A stretch of 64,000 bases of DNA. Origin: JADKFD01 sp050250665 (GTDB taxonomy: Bacteria; Pseudomonadota; Gammaproteobacteria; Xanthomonadales; SZUA-5). The DNA is taken from the NCBI GenBank assembly GCA_050250665.1, contig JBFWOF010000016.1, positions 43,476 to 107,475 of the forward strand, read 5' to 3'. A model generated the notes under the pieces. It ran no database searches, was not told the origin of the DNA, and worked only from the letters and a program-made list of their open reading frames with translations. Position 1 is the stretch's first letter; every line of letters begins with the position of its first letter. Shown here piece after piece: positions 37,440 through 46,511 of the stretch. A program made the position numbers and the translations under genes.

Positions 37440-38437
37440 CTATCTACCGGTCGCTAGATACCTCGCCATCAAACTCTCCCGGTGACTAGCCAGAAACGGC
37501 ACCTGAGCTGAGCGAAACGGCTCGACCTTCTGCATTGGATCGATCGACCATCGCCGCAGCACGTCGCCCGACAGATCTTTACGCACGATCATGCTGCCGT
37601 CGTTGTCGAAAGAGATCAGTTGTTGGTCGAACAGGGCGTCGACGTGCGGGGAAAGCAGCAAGCCGTTGTCGGCGCTCAGGCGCTCGTCGTTGTTGGCGTC
37701 GCGCCAGGGCTTGATGTGGCTGGCGCGCAAAACGCGCTGGTCGCGAACGCCGGTGACTTTGCAGACTTGTTCCTGCATCAGCACGCGCACTCGGAAGAGG
37801 CCCTGCCCTACGCGCGCCTCGATCAGTTGCACGCGCTGGGTGTTAACAAGCGTGGCATCCGATTGAATCCGTTGGATATCCTCGGGGACAGAGGCGCGCT
37901 CGACTACCTCGTCGCGGATCTCCAACGGTTGAGCAGTACCGGTGAGGTCGCCCAAGAGCACTCCGAGCACCGGTGAAATGGCAGTCAAATACACGCCTTG
38001 ATTGCCATGGCCGTTGGTCTGAATCGGCGACCAGCGTTCGGGCAGCAGGGGTGCGATCAGTCCGATGTGTTCGGATGGACGAACAGATTGGTCCAGCGGC
38101 GTGAACGCAACCTGCAGAAGCCAGCCATCGTTGTTCCAGTAGTCGCCGACCGTGCCGAATTCGGCCGGCTTCGGGCACGGCGATGCTGCACGGATAACCA
38201 CACCGATGGCACCGAGCCGGCCATGCGCGTAGGAGTAGACCGTATCGCCGACCTTGGCGAGCAGCATGTTGTCGTAGGTCTGATTTCGCGCGCCGTTGCG
38301 GTTGCGCTTGGGGGGCCGCCCGGGACCTCGAGGTCCCGGGTCTGCTTGTGGTTCACCCACCAGTACGCCACTGCCGTGTCCCCGACGTAGACCCGTCCGA
38401 TCATAGCGGCGAAACTCTGGCCGCCCGCTATCGTCAA
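37440..38437 (-). pseudogene. frameshifted HNH endonuclease
   Basis: The C-terminal two thirds form an HNH nuclease-like domain: CKVTGVRDQRVLRASHIKPW, then DNGLLLSPHVDALFD and ISFDNDG. The normal amino end of this family (MAYWWVNHKQT ... SPKRNRNGARNQ) is split over two frames: VAYWWVNHKQTR is in one frame and PPKRNRNGARNQTYDNM in another. The shift falls in a 22-bp GC palindrome (38319-38340). The longest intact frame (37440-38462) has an unnatural amino end. Either the gene is broken or the palindrome caused a local sequence error. Confidence 0.75.
38319..38340. repeat. 22-bp perfect palindrome at the HNH frameshift
   Basis: CCCGGGACCTC-GAGGTCCCGGG is a perfect palindrome at the exact point where the HNH reading frame changes. 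Confidence 0.85.
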
Positions 38438-38526
38438 CGCCGCACTTCACTACGGCATCCAAGGCAGCGCGCCTCGTGGAGATCTTCGCACCTGCGGAGT
38501 CGAATCAATTTGCCATGGCATTCCGC

Positions 38527-38557
38527 CAGCACAGCACAGCACAGCACAGCACAGCAC
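38527..38557. repeat. pentanucleotide CAGCA tandem repeat
   Basis: Six full copies of CAGCA plus one base lie about 90 bases upstream of the HNH gene start. A five-base unit outside a gene could alter promoter spacing rather than frame. Confidence 0.85.
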
Positions 38558-38735
38558 AAAGTGGAGCATAGTTCCCTCGCGTCCGCCGGATACGATGGAT
38601 GCTATCCAGAGGCAGCACCGATTGAAGGCAGACACAATCTCCCCGGAGGTCACCATGCAGATACTCGACAGCGACAACAGCCTGAATCAGCTCTTGCTTG
38701 CGGAGCGCGTCAACCCCTTTGAGACAGTCGTTTGA

Positions 38736-39050
38736 CTAGATCTCTGTAGATTTGAGCTTTTCTTCGGCGTTGACCTCGTGGCTGCGTGTTGCGGAGGTTA
38801 GGCTGATGATCGGCGTCGGCCACGGATTGATCTCCACCATTATTGGTGGTGCTTTGGCCTTGGGTGTCCCGTGGACGAAGCGTTCCGGGTGGTCTCGGTA
38901 GGCGACATCCAAGGCGGCTTGCTTGATGGCGGTGACGGCGCTGTCCCGGCGGTGAAAGACGTCGGCCGGAATGTGGCCGTTGAGTCCGCTGTGGTGATGC
39001 TCGTCGTTGTACCAGTCGATGAACTCGCCGCACCAGCTGCCGGCTGCACC
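38736..39050 (-). mobile_element. IS3-family transposase C-terminal remnant
   Basis: The segment encodes WCGEFIDWYNDEHHHSG, LNGHIPADVFHRR, PERFVHGTPKA and VEINPWP, which is the end of the IS3-family OrfB integrase core (normally FIDWYN..HRHS.LN..TP..V). Only the last hundred or so residues remain; the DDE catalytic region is missing and sequence upstream of about 39050 is unrelated. It is a decayed insertion scar beside the HNH gene. Confidence 0.8.
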
Positions 39051-39149
39051 GCAAGTCGGTGAGTCCTCAGATGGGGCGCAGCTACATGCGGTGATGTCCA
39101 AGACGTCGAAAAGAGCCGAAGAAGTTGTCTGCGGATGTGGGCCAACCAA

Positions 39150-39543
39150 CGGGTTCCGACTGGCAAGGCCCGCAAATGACGCATCCGATCACCAAGAATA
39201 CTCTAGGTGAAGAATTCCCCACCTACCTTTAACGCGCGCTCGCAACGACCTGCGCCGGCCACCGGCCGGCCCTCCCTACCCCGCTATCGCGGGGCCCCGT
39301 CGGGCGCCCCGGCGGGCGCGCTGTCGGCCGTCGCGGCGTTGATGTTCAAGTGCAATTTGAGAGCTACCGGTTTGTCTTCATAGTGCGATTTTGCCTCTTG
39401 ATTTGCCGGGGTCTGACGGTCCCTTCATCGCCATCGGGTGTCCGGGGCAACGTCCGCATCGAGTTGGAAGCTCACACCCGTTCATTGACCATGTCGCGAC
39501 ACCAAGTCCCGGAGGCATTGGCTAGGCGCCAAGCAGATCCGCG
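39150..39543. other. gene-free region with GC-rich dyads
   Basis: No gene is supported. From 39258 to 39330 the sequence is very GC-rich with stacked dyads: a GCCGGCC/GGCCGGC pair, CCCCGC-TATC-GCGGGG (39279-39294) and a GGGCGCCCCGGCG-type stretch. This could be a structured site of a plasmid (origin or attachment) or a terminator of the gene that follows at 39544. Confidence 0.5.
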
Positions 39544-40299
39544 TCAACCGTACTTTCTCCAAGACCTTCTAGCCCGGCCGACAATGGATAGGCCGCCACC
39601 ATTTGGCTCGACCAGGCACGGCGCAAAATCTCGGCCTCCGGTGATCTGCCAACGACCATCTGCGGCGAGACATACCCTGCGAACCGCTATCTCAGTATCA
39701 GACATGCACAAAGCGAACTGTCGGCTTCCGAGTTGGACCAGCGTGTCGCCAGTATCAACCAGGACCAGATCACCGTCGCTCAGCTCAGGCTCCATGCTGT
39801 CGCCTCGAACGCGCACCAGGCGCCCCCGGTCGGGGGGAAAGCCCAGTGTGTCGAAATAGCTGCGCTTGAAAGCTAGCGAATCGACGAACTGCTCGAATTC
39901 AATCTTCCCAGCCTGACTCTTCGGTCGAATCCAGTGCCGATCGAGTAGCACATAGTCCGCGTTGTCCCGCAGTCGCGCTGTTGCTTGTGACTTAGCACGC
40001 TTGACCAACTGCCACGCTTGTTCGACGCCAGGTTGGCTCAACATGTTGGCCAAAGCGTTGGTTGCCTGGGACACCGGGTCCTCGTTGACCGCGAGCTGCT
40101 GCTCACCTTCGCCGGTGAGCAGCCAAGCCGGATTCCATCCAAGGCGTGCGATCGCGTGCACTATCTCAGCGCTAGGTTTGCGTTCGTCGCTCTCGTAATG
40201 CTGAAGCGTGCGCAGACCAACGCTCAAACGCTTCGCGAATGACTTCTGCGGTTCATTCCCGCGCATGAACTTCAGTCGTTGGCCTAGTGAATTCGGCAT
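39544..40299 (-). CDS. LexA/CI-like repressor with S24 domain
   Basis: A 251-residue regulator. An HTH_XRE domain opens the protein (LGQRLKFMRGNEPQKSFAKRLSVGLRTLQHYE, shown from residue 4 in parts). The C-terminal S24 peptidase-like domain carries RVRGDSMEPELSDGD with the nucleophile Ser (about residue 169). The usual catalytic Lys position reads IAVRRV, so Arg may replace Lys. That would make it non-cleavable, like some phage repressors. It is divergent from the DnaQ-BRCT gene across a palindromic operator. Confidence 0.82.
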   Translation of the reverse strand: MPNSLGQRLKFMRGNEPQKSFAKRLSVGLRTLQHYESDERKPSAEIVHAIARLGWNPAWLLTGEGEQQLAVNEDPVSQATNALANMLSQPGVEQAWQLVKRAKSQATARLRDNADYVLLDRHWIRPKSQAGKIEFEQFVDSLAFKRSYFDTLGFPPDRGRLVRVRGDSMEPELSDGDLVLVDTGDTLVQLGSRQFALCMSDTEIAVRRVCLAADGRWQITGGRDFAPCLVEPNGGGLSIVGRARRSWRKYG

Positions 40300-40426
40300 T
40301 TGCTTGCGACTCGCCTCTGCGTAGCTGGCAACTTAGCTTGAAGCGTGGGCATGAGCAAACGTCCTTTCAATCCCAACGGACGACTGCCGCATGGCATTTT
40401 CTTTCATTTGTTGTTGTACGATAAAC

Positions 40427-40444
40427 CGCACGCACGTGCGTGCG
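40427..40444. promoter_or_regulatory. 18-bp palindromic operator candidate
   Basis: CGCACGCAC-GTGCGTGCG is a perfect palindrome in the gap between the divergent repressor and exonuclease genes, about 50 bases before the exonuclease start. The repressor is the natural candidate ligand. Confidence 0.65.
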
Positions 40445-40495
40445 TGTTAGACTAGTGCCACACGGCTGGCATGCAGCCATCAGGGGAGGATCAAG

Positions 40496-41425
40496 ATGAG
40501 ATTTACGGCCATCGACTTCGAAACTGCAAATTCAAATCGCAACTCGATCTGCGCAGTCGGACTAGTCATTGTCGAAGACGGCGAGATAGAAAGCATCACA
40601 AGCGAATTAATCCAACCTGCGCCGCTCGTTTTCCACCCGCGCAATGTCGCCCTTCACGGAATCGCTGCGCGTGATGTCTGCGACTCTCCGACGTTTGCAA
40701 GAGCATGGAAATCGCTGCGTGCCAGGATTCGTGGCCCACTAGTGACGCACAATGCCGCTTTCGACATGAGCGCAATGCGCCAAGCGCTCGACGAAGCCGG
40801 CATCCGGCATCCGGAGCTTGATTTTCTGTGCACGCTCGCAGTCTCGAAACGCGTGGATCCGCACTTTCCCAGGCACAGTCTTGACTTTGTCGCCCGCAAG
40901 CGCGGCATCGTTTTTCAGCATCACAATGCGGCTGATGATGCGCGGGCGTGTGCCCTCGTCGCGCTATCAGCAGCTAAGCAGGTCGGAGCTACATCGATTT
41001 CTGAACTGGCCGACAAATGTGGACTGCGCGTTGGCCGAGTGTCTCCAGATGGTTACGTGCCCTGCGGCGTGTTGGACAAGTTCGACACGACTCCCCTGCC
41101 CTACCCGGCGACCCAGTTGGTGGAACCAGGCATGCGCACAACAAGAGCGCCCTTCCCCGCCGGCACCAAGTTTGCGTTCACCGGCGAATTGGACTCAATG
41201 ACGCGGACGGATGCAGAACGAGCCGTTGAATGCCGAGGTGGCATTTGCCACCAACACATCAAGCAGGACACCACGATTCTCGTCATCGGCGATGGAGGGT
41301 ATGTTGCCTACGGACTGGGTCATAAGAGCGGGAAACTGAAGAGGGTCGAGAAACTCAAAGAGAAGGGACATCCGATTTCGGTGATCTCCGAAGCCGTTTT
41401 TCTGTCGATGCTCGCGGAATCTTGA
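40496..41425 (+). CDS. DnaQ-like 3'-5' exonuclease with C-terminal BRCT domain
   Basis: A 309-residue protein with a GGAGG ribosome-binding site. The N-terminal DEDDh exonuclease has AIDFET (Asp7/Glu9), LVTHNAAFDMSAM and the ExoIII motif HHNAADDARA. The last 85 residues (FAFTGELDSMTRTDAERAVECRGG ... TILVIGD) form a BRCT domain. This pairing resembles DNA polymerase III epsilon-like proteins of plasmids and DinG-associated nucleases. Divergent from an S24 repressor, so it may be damage-controlled. Confidence 0.85.
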   Translation: MRFTAIDFETANSNRNSICAVGLVIVEDGEIESITSELIQPAPLVFHPRNVALHGIAARDVCDSPTFARAWKSLRARIRGPLVTHNAAFDMSAMRQALDEAGIRHPELDFLCTLAVSKRVDPHFPRHSLDFVARKRGIVFQHHNAADDARACALVALSAAKQVGATSISELADKCGLRVGRVSPDGYVPCGVLDKFDTTPLPYPATQLVEPGMRTTRAPFPAGTKFAFTGELDSMTRTDAERAVECRGGICHQHIKQDTTILVIGDGGYVAYGLGHKSGKLKRVEKLKEKGHPISVISEAVFLSMLAES

Positions 41426-42338
41426 TCGTTGGCCGCCCTCATTGCCACGGAAAAAATCGGAGTACGCACTGCGACGACGTCGACCGCCCATCCGATGATG
41501 TGCACCACCACTCGCCGTGGTGCAACGGATTGTTGGAGTACAGGGTGACGAAGTTTTGGTGGTGTCGTTTGTGCGTTGATTCGCTTTTGATGTTGATGCG
41601 GTCGCTGATGTCGATGGGTCGGTCGAGGATGTCTTCAGCAAGGTTGGGATCAGGCTAGTAGTGATCCCACCCGTCTTCTGTAAGTTGGCTCGTGAAGGTG
41701 GTGAAACGGCCAGGCGGAGGTCATTGAGAATTTCGAGCAGATAGCGCTAGCTTTCGGCGGTGATGGTTGCGCTACGGTTTTGTACGTCAAGGAGTGCTCT
41801 GCTTTCGGGTGCCGTGCCCCGCTATGCTGTCACGGCTCGGAGGACTGCCTGGCGGTTCGAAGCCCCGAAGAGTTTGCGTGTACGTTTGCAGAGCTCGGGA
41901 AAACGCGCATCAGCCAGATTGATAGAGGAATCCAGCTTGAAGCGCTGCGACTCTGATCCACCTGCCCTTTCGGCACGACACGGCACGGCTGTGCTGGTTG
42001 ACAGTGTCATGCTGGATGAGTTCAAACGACCTGGGCGTCGAGCACTCGACTTTGCGAGTTGGAGTGACGCAAGTCCGAAAGCCCGGGTTGGTGGGTATCG
42101 GCATGAATTTGCAACGGAGCAGATGGCCTAGCGTAGGCAGCTGGTGGCCCTGCCTGGCGCAGACCCGGGTGAAGGAGACCAACGATCTGGGCTTGGTTGC
42201 ATGTTGGGCTACGGATACCTGAAACGTTGACGTGTACATTTCGCCGGTGCTTCCATTCATCCACAGGGTGTTCGGAATCGCTTCTCTTAACAGCTGTTGC
42301 TGTTAATAGCTCTTTTTAGAAACTGGTTAGTTAGAGAG
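41426..42338. other. gene-free region with scattered dyads
   Basis: About 900 bases without a convincing gene on either strand; the longest frames (such as 41760-42131 plus) have no recognisable features and use codons unlike the neighbours. Dyads seen are TGCACCAC...GTGGTGCA (41501-41524) and TTAACAGC...GCTGTTAA (42287-42306). It may be the replication-origin area, since it lies between the replicon-type genes, or decayed DNA. Confidence 0.4.
42287..42306. repeat. TTAACAGC inverted repeat
   Basis: TTAACAGC-TGTT-GCTGTTAA, a perfect 8-bp stem with a 4-base loop, lies 32 bases downstream of the winged-helix gene stop. On the plus strand a T-run follows (TAGCTCTTTTT), which could make a weak terminator in that direction. 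Confidence 0.5.
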
Positions 42339-43295
42339 TCAAATTCGATCAACCTGTGGACGAACAGAGCTGCAGGCCAGCTGATACCAGCGGCTGTCGA
42401 TCTTTCGAGGGCGCGACCAAGTAGGTCTGGCGATGCAACTTGCGAGTACTTTGATGGCGGCGGCTGCGTCATGTCGGAAGACAAAACCAGCCGATCGGCT
42501 GTAGGCGACTTCAGCGACGAGGCGAGGAAGTGTTTCAGCGCGTACCATCTCGGGTTGGCGGATTGCCAAGAGAGATAGCGTGTCGCGTACAAAGCGCATG
42601 TCGACACTGCGCAGAGCAGGCGTGTTGCCCGATGTTTGAAATGGAGCAGCGGCAAGGCCAATGACCTGACCGCTTGGAAGCGACAACAAGTACTCACCTC
42701 TGGATTCAGCGTCGTCAGCAGCTTCCGCTGCTACCTGGGCGTCGTTCAAAGCATGCAGGTGAGCGTCCATCCTTGCAGTAAGCAGAAACTCAACCTGGGC
42801 CCAAGCCTTCGGCCCTCCTCTGAAAGCAGCGATTACGCCTTCGGTTGGTAAGGTGTGGTCGTTCCAGGCGGTGACGACTGCATCAATGACCGGTCGTACT
42901 TCGCCAATCAACAAGGTGATGAGTTCTGGGGGAGCGTTGCCAGAAATGTTCGCGCCACCCTCGAGCCCCATAGCTTCGACGGCTCTTGCTGTCAGCAGGG
43001 TTCGAGAGACCTCGCCATCCTTCTTCGTCAGCTGGTTGCGGATGATGTACCCCGTGGCAACTAAATGGCTTAGGGCACGTTGTACTTGTTGGGTACTCAA
43101 GCCTGTTCGCTGCGCAAGTTCCCAGCGGGAGAGCTGGACGGTGGTTTCGCCATCGGCTAGCCCACCCGTGGCTTCGAGTGCTTCGATCAAAGAGCCGAGT
43201 ACGTGGATGTGGATATCTCTAAGACCCGCTTTGAATAAGCGGATGGACCAGTTCAAGTGGTCGGTAAAGGTGCGGGTGTTCGTAGTTGCAGACAT
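42339..43295 (-). CDS. winged-helix DNA-binding protein, replicon-associated
   Basis: About 318 residues from ATG with AGGAG seven bases upstream; longer frames to 43430 run over a terminator-like hairpin. The centre (about 46-100, VQLSRWELAQRTGLSTQQVQRALSHLVATGYI) is a winged-helix motif like those of MarR- or plasmid-initiation-type proteins. The rest is helical and unrecognised. Its place beside parAB, parS-like palindromes and a strong hairpin suggests a role in replication or copy control. Direct evidence of initiator function (such as nuclease or helicase motifs) is lacking. Confidence 0.6.
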   Translation of the reverse strand: MSATTNTRTFTDHLNWSIRLFKAGLRDIHIHVLGSLIEALEATGGLADGETTVQLSRWELAQRTGLSTQQVQRALSHLVATGYIIRNQLTKKDGEVSRTLLTARAVEAMGLEGGANISGNAPPELITLLIGEVRPVIDAVVTAWNDHTLPTEGVIAAFRGGPKAWAQVEFLLTARMDAHLHALNDAQVAAEAADDAESRGEYLLSLPSGQVIGLAAAPFQTSGNTPALRSVDMRFVRDTLSLLAIRQPEMVRAETLPRLVAEVAYSRSAGFVFRHDAAAAIKVLASCIARPTWSRPRKIDSRWYQLACSSVRPQVDRI

Positions 43296-43413
43296 CTCCG
43301 GTCTCCTCATTGTTGAGGACAAAGGGACCTTGACTGCCGGAGACCTCGGGACTAGGATTCGCTTGCTTGCAGCAAATCGTTGCTCCCGACCTCTCCACAG
43401 GTCAGTTTGCAGA

Positions 43414-43445
43414 AACCCTAGGCGCGCCAACGCCTGGGGTTTTTG
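43414..43445. terminator. hairpin with T-run ahead of the winged-helix gene
   Basis: A stem AACCCTAGGCG / CGCCTGGGGTT closes a short loop and is followed by TTTTTGCGTTT on the plus strand, making a good terminator for plus transcription. On the minus strand the same hairpin lies in the leader of the winged-helix gene and could act as an attenuator. Confidence 0.6.
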
Positions 43446-43557
43446 CGTTTAGGGCTTTGTCATGTTGTTAGTTCAGGAATTTCTCTTCCTTTGGGTTCAC
43501 ACAGGCCCGCACTCGAGCCCAGTGCGCCAACACTGAGTCCGAGATGCAAGGAGTGGG

Positions 43558-43595
43558 GAAACAGCATTGGTATTGTTCGATACCAATGCTGTTTC
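43558..43595. repeat. 16-bp perfect hairpin stem
   Basis: GAAACAGCATTGGTAT (43558-43573) and its exact complement (43580-43595) flank the 6-base loop TGTTCG. No T-run follows on either strand, so a DNA cruciform or plasmid single-strand or copy-control structure is more likely than a terminator. Confidence 0.8.
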
Positions 43596-43628
43596 GTGGC
43601 AGTCCTGCCGTTTAGCGCGGTGGTAGTG

Positions 43629-43651
43629 AATCGGTCCACTGTGGACCGATT
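43629..43651. promoter_or_regulatory. parS-like palindrome 1
   Basis: AATCGGTCCAC-T-GTGGACCGATT is an exact 11-1-11 palindrome downstream of parB. With its twin at 43676-43696 it is the likely ParB binding site. Confidence 0.7.
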
Positions 43652-43675
43652 GAGGGCTGAGGCGTTTTGTGGTTG

Positions 43676-43696
43676 ATCGGTCCACTGTGGACCGAT
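43676..43696. promoter_or_regulatory. parS-like palindrome 2
   Basis: ATCGGTCCAC-T-GTGGACCGAT is a second exact copy of the same dyad core (10-1-10), 47 bases from the first centre to centre by position (43640 and 43686, 46 apart). Confidence 0.7.
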
Positions 43697-43871
43697 TCGT
43701 ACGCATAGCACTGATGGCTTACAAGGCGACGCCACAACGGACCGAGAGTGCTTCAAAACATTGCGGCACATCCGCCGACTCTGGTGCATCCAGAGCGTCG
43801 GAGAACTGCTGGACCACGTGCGGCCCATTTCACTACCGAAGACACGAAACAGGACCTTTGGTCGAATCGAG

Positions 43872-44999
43872 TCAACTACTTGAGGCCGCATGTAGCCCCC
43901 TGTGCTCAAGCCATTGCCTCAGTTGGCGCTCCAACTCCTCAGCAGTCTCATCCGAGGTGGAACGCAGTTTGATCGAAAGCGACGGGCCCTTTCGTATGAT
44001 TTCAAAATCTGGTGAAGGCGATGGATCGATCTCAGAAAGCGAACCTATTGCCAAGAACCGGATTGCGTCCGACCGACGCATGTCGGGACGGACGCGCGGG
44101 ACCCGTGACTTGACCGCGCGGGGGTCGTCCCTATACGCATCGACAATTTGCGCCGCTTCTCGCGCGGTAGTGGTGTGCGCTCCGGGGACGACTTCCCAGA
44201 TCGCCTTCGGCACCCCGGCAATCGCCTTGAGGCGGAGATAGTGCGTCTTCGAAATCTTGAGCTTGTCAAGAATCGCCGTCCGTTCGCCGTAAGCAAACCT
44301 CGCCGGCATATCTACAAGCGCCAATGCTTGCTCAAGAATCCCCTTGTCCTTTCGCCCAAAGTTCTCTGACTCACGAAACAGCCAGACATCGTCGTCGCCC
44401 AAATCAGCAACAATTGCTGTGAAGGGTAGGGCGGCCTGCTCACAGGCCCTAAGACGACGTTCCCCGAAGACCAGCTCATAGCGACCTTCGGTCGCTGCCG
44501 ATGGTCGTACCATGCCGGGTTGTTTATTGCCCCCCACGGCCTGAATGTTCGCTAGGAGGTCCGCAAAAGCGCGATCCTGCTTTGGGTCAAAGGTCGACTG
44601 AAAGCGATTGAATCCAACCACATCGATAAGCGCTGGATCCACAGGCAAAATCTTCCACTCGACGCCGCGATTCTTCAACTCGTCAACTAGGGCAGCTAGT
44701 CGCGCGGCTTCCAGCGACTTTTCCTCCAGCTTCGCTGCAAGGCCCTTCTCAAGTCCCTCCATCATCCTGCGTGGTGCAGCTCCTGCCGTTCTCATGTCAC
44801 CGACAGTTTGAGGTGCGGATGGGGCAGGGGAGGGGGCTGCGGCGCCTGACGCCGGATCGGAACCGCCGCCTGAAAGTACCCGAGCTTCGCGATCCGTCTC
44901 ACTCGTGGACAAAGCCTGAGCGCTCCGAGCCTCACGCTCTTCGCGTTGCCGACGCAGTTCGTCCTTGCGCCTTAGTTGCTCCTCAGAACGCTTGCTCAT
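43872..44999 (-). CDS. parB: ParB-family partition protein
   Basis: A 375-residue plasmid partition protein. The N-terminal 95 residues are charged and disordered. The ParB/RepB domain has VDPALIDVVGFNRFQSTF and the signature ELVFGERRLRACEQ (about 175-188), the CTP-binding Arg patch of ParB. A helix-turn-helix follows (LDKLKISKTHYLRLKAIAGV). It overlaps parA by 4 bases and lies before two palindromes that are likely parS. It would spread on DNA from parS and stimulate the ParA ATPase. Confidence 0.9.
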   Translation of the reverse strand: MSKRSEEQLRRKDELRRQREEREARSAQALSTSETDREARVLSGGGSDPASGAAAPSPAPSAPQTVGDMRTAGAAPRRMMEGLEKGLAAKLEEKSLEAARLAALVDELKNRGVEWKILPVDPALIDVVGFNRFQSTFDPKQDRAFADLLANIQAVGGNKQPGMVRPSAATEGRYELVFGERRLRACEQAALPFTAIVADLGDDDVWLFRESENFGRKDKGILEQALALVDMPARFAYGERTAILDKLKISKTHYLRLKAIAGVPKAIWEVVPGAHTTTAREAAQIVDAYRDDPRAVKSRVPRVRPDMRRSDAIRFLAIGSLSEIDPSPSPDFEIIRKGPSLSIKLRSTSDETAEELERQLRQWLEHRGLHAASSS

Positions 45000-46168
45000 G
45001 AGATCCCCGCAATCTGCTCGGCCCAGCGCTCCTTCACAGCTTCAATCACACGCTCGGCTATCACGTCATATTGTTCGCGAGCACGCTTGATCGCGCGACG
45101 GTCATATTGATCTGGGCCGGCCTCATAGACCGATCGCAGCACGGCCAGTGACGACGAAATTGCCCCTTGGTCCTCAACAAACTCCCCCGGGCGATGGATG
45201 CCAAAGGTCGCGCCAGCCATGTTGTAGACCAGGTCCGATCCCTTTCTTCGCTTGGTGTGCACAACCAGCGCCGGATCCCATACCTTGTGAACTCCGGTGA
45301 CGTTGACCAATGGCCGCATGAACGCGGCAATCTGATGCAGGAAATCGCCGGTTCCAGCGAAGTCAGCAGTTTCCGTCGGCAAGGGGATGACCAGCGCATC
45401 CATTGCCCACAGCAGGAGCAGTTGGGTCATGCTGAAGGACGGTTGGAAATCCATAAACATGAGGTCGTATTCCGCGTCGATCTCGGCAAACGCCTTGTCG
45501 AACACGCGTTCAATCCCTTGGACCTCGTTGTCCCTGAAGCGACGAATCACCTCAATCTCGACCTCACTGAGCTCCATGCTCGCGGGAATGATCGAAAGCC
45601 CAGAGATATACGTGCTCCGAGGGGTGAGACGACGTGGGACGCGATCGTCGAAACCGACCCCAACCGCTGCCGCAATCGTCTCGTGGGCATCCAACTTAGC
45701 GGGTTGGATGCCGAGCATCCGACTGAGTGTCGCTTGAGGGTCAGTGTCAACGAGAAGCACTCGGTAGCCCTTGCGCGCCAACGAGACCGCCAGGTGAAGT
45801 GTAGTCGCCGACTTGCCGGCCCCGCCTTTGAAATTCTCCACTGCGACCCGCATCGCACGGGTTATCCCGGCCGGCCGACTCGGGCGAGTTCCGAGGAAAT
45901 CCATGAATGCATGCGCATGATCGAGCGTCACGCGGTACTGACCACCCGCTGTCGCACCAGGTTTCTCCTCGCCAGCCAGGCTCTTCAAGTAGGTCTTCCA
46001 CTGCCATTGGGTACAACCAACGAGCTCAATGACCTCGTGGGCGCGCATAGTCGGAAAGACCCGCGTGTCCTCTGGGAGGGCCGCGAGGGCCTGAGTCTCC
46101 TCGATCTCTTGCTCGACCTTTTCGCCCCAAAGTGCGATTTGATCAATGTCGGCGGCGAATCGTGTCAC
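44996..46168 (-). CDS. parA: ParA-family partition ATPase (type Ia)
   Basis: About 390 residues from GTG with GAGG upstream; a longer frame starts at 46291. The first 120 residues carry a winged-helix-like DNA-binding region (MRAHEVIELVGCTQWQWKTYL) as in P1/type Ia ParA proteins, followed by the deviant Walker A KGGAGKSATT, VDTDPQATL and a later MDFQPSFS motif. It would drive plasmid segregation and repress its own promoter. A dyad (46266-46293) near the start region may be its operator. Confidence 0.92.
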   Translation of the reverse strand: MTRFAADIDQIALWGEKVEQEIEETQALAALPEDTRVFPTMRAHEVIELVGCTQWQWKTYLKSLAGEEKPGATAGGQYRVTLDHAHAFMDFLGTRPSRPAGITRAMRVAVENFKGGAGKSATTLHLAVSLARKGYRVLLVDTDPQATLSRMLGIQPAKLDAHETIAAAVGVGFDDRVPRRLTPRSTYISGLSIIPASMELSEVEIEVIRRFRDNEVQGIERVFDKAFAEIDAEYDLMFMDFQPSFSMTQLLLLWAMDALVIPLPTETADFAGTGDFLHQIAAFMRPLVNVTGVHKVWDPALVVHTKRRKGSDLVYNMAGATFGIHRPGEFVEDQGAISSSLAVLRSVYEAGPDQYDRRAIKRAREQYDVIAERVIEAVKERWAEQIAGIS

Positions 46169-46265
46169 GGAAACCTCAACTGGTTGGGCTTTGGATCTTG
46201 AGTTGGCACAATACGCGCCTAGAAATGTTGCGACAACTGGTTTATTCGGGAACGCTAACAAACAA

Positions 46266-46293
46266 GGATGCGTCCAGATAGAACGGCGCATCC
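46266..46293. promoter_or_regulatory. inverted repeat upstream of parA
   Basis: GGATGCG and CGCATCC are separated by 14 bases, about 100 bases before the chosen parA start. It could be a ParA autorepressor site. Confidence 0.4.
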
Positions 46294-46511
46294 ACTTTTA
46301 AGTGCAGGCCATTCTCGATCGCACCACGACAGAACTTAAATTGCATAGTGATGAACGAGCGGGGCAACTACCATCGCCCTGGCGCAAGAGGCGCCCATCG
46401 GCGTTTGGCGCCCAATTCGCACCTGGGAAGCTCAGGGGTAGGTATTGCCTCGCCATCGATCACAGCTTGGGTATCCGCAGAAGCTGATAACGGAGATCCA
46501 GAGAGGTACCA

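Noticed and set aside
38500..38600. CRISPR array at the CAGCA repeat tract
   Set aside because: The unit is only five bases with no spacers, so it is a simple tandem repeat. The 23306-23423 array was also considered and rejected because its units are short and not separated by unique spacers.
41760..42131. 123-codon plus-strand frame
   Set aside because: No motif and codon use unlike neighbouring genes; treated as part of the gene-free region.
43432..43871. Frames through the palindrome area next to parB
   Set aside because: They are made by the palindromes and do not resemble proteins; the dyads explain the sequence better.
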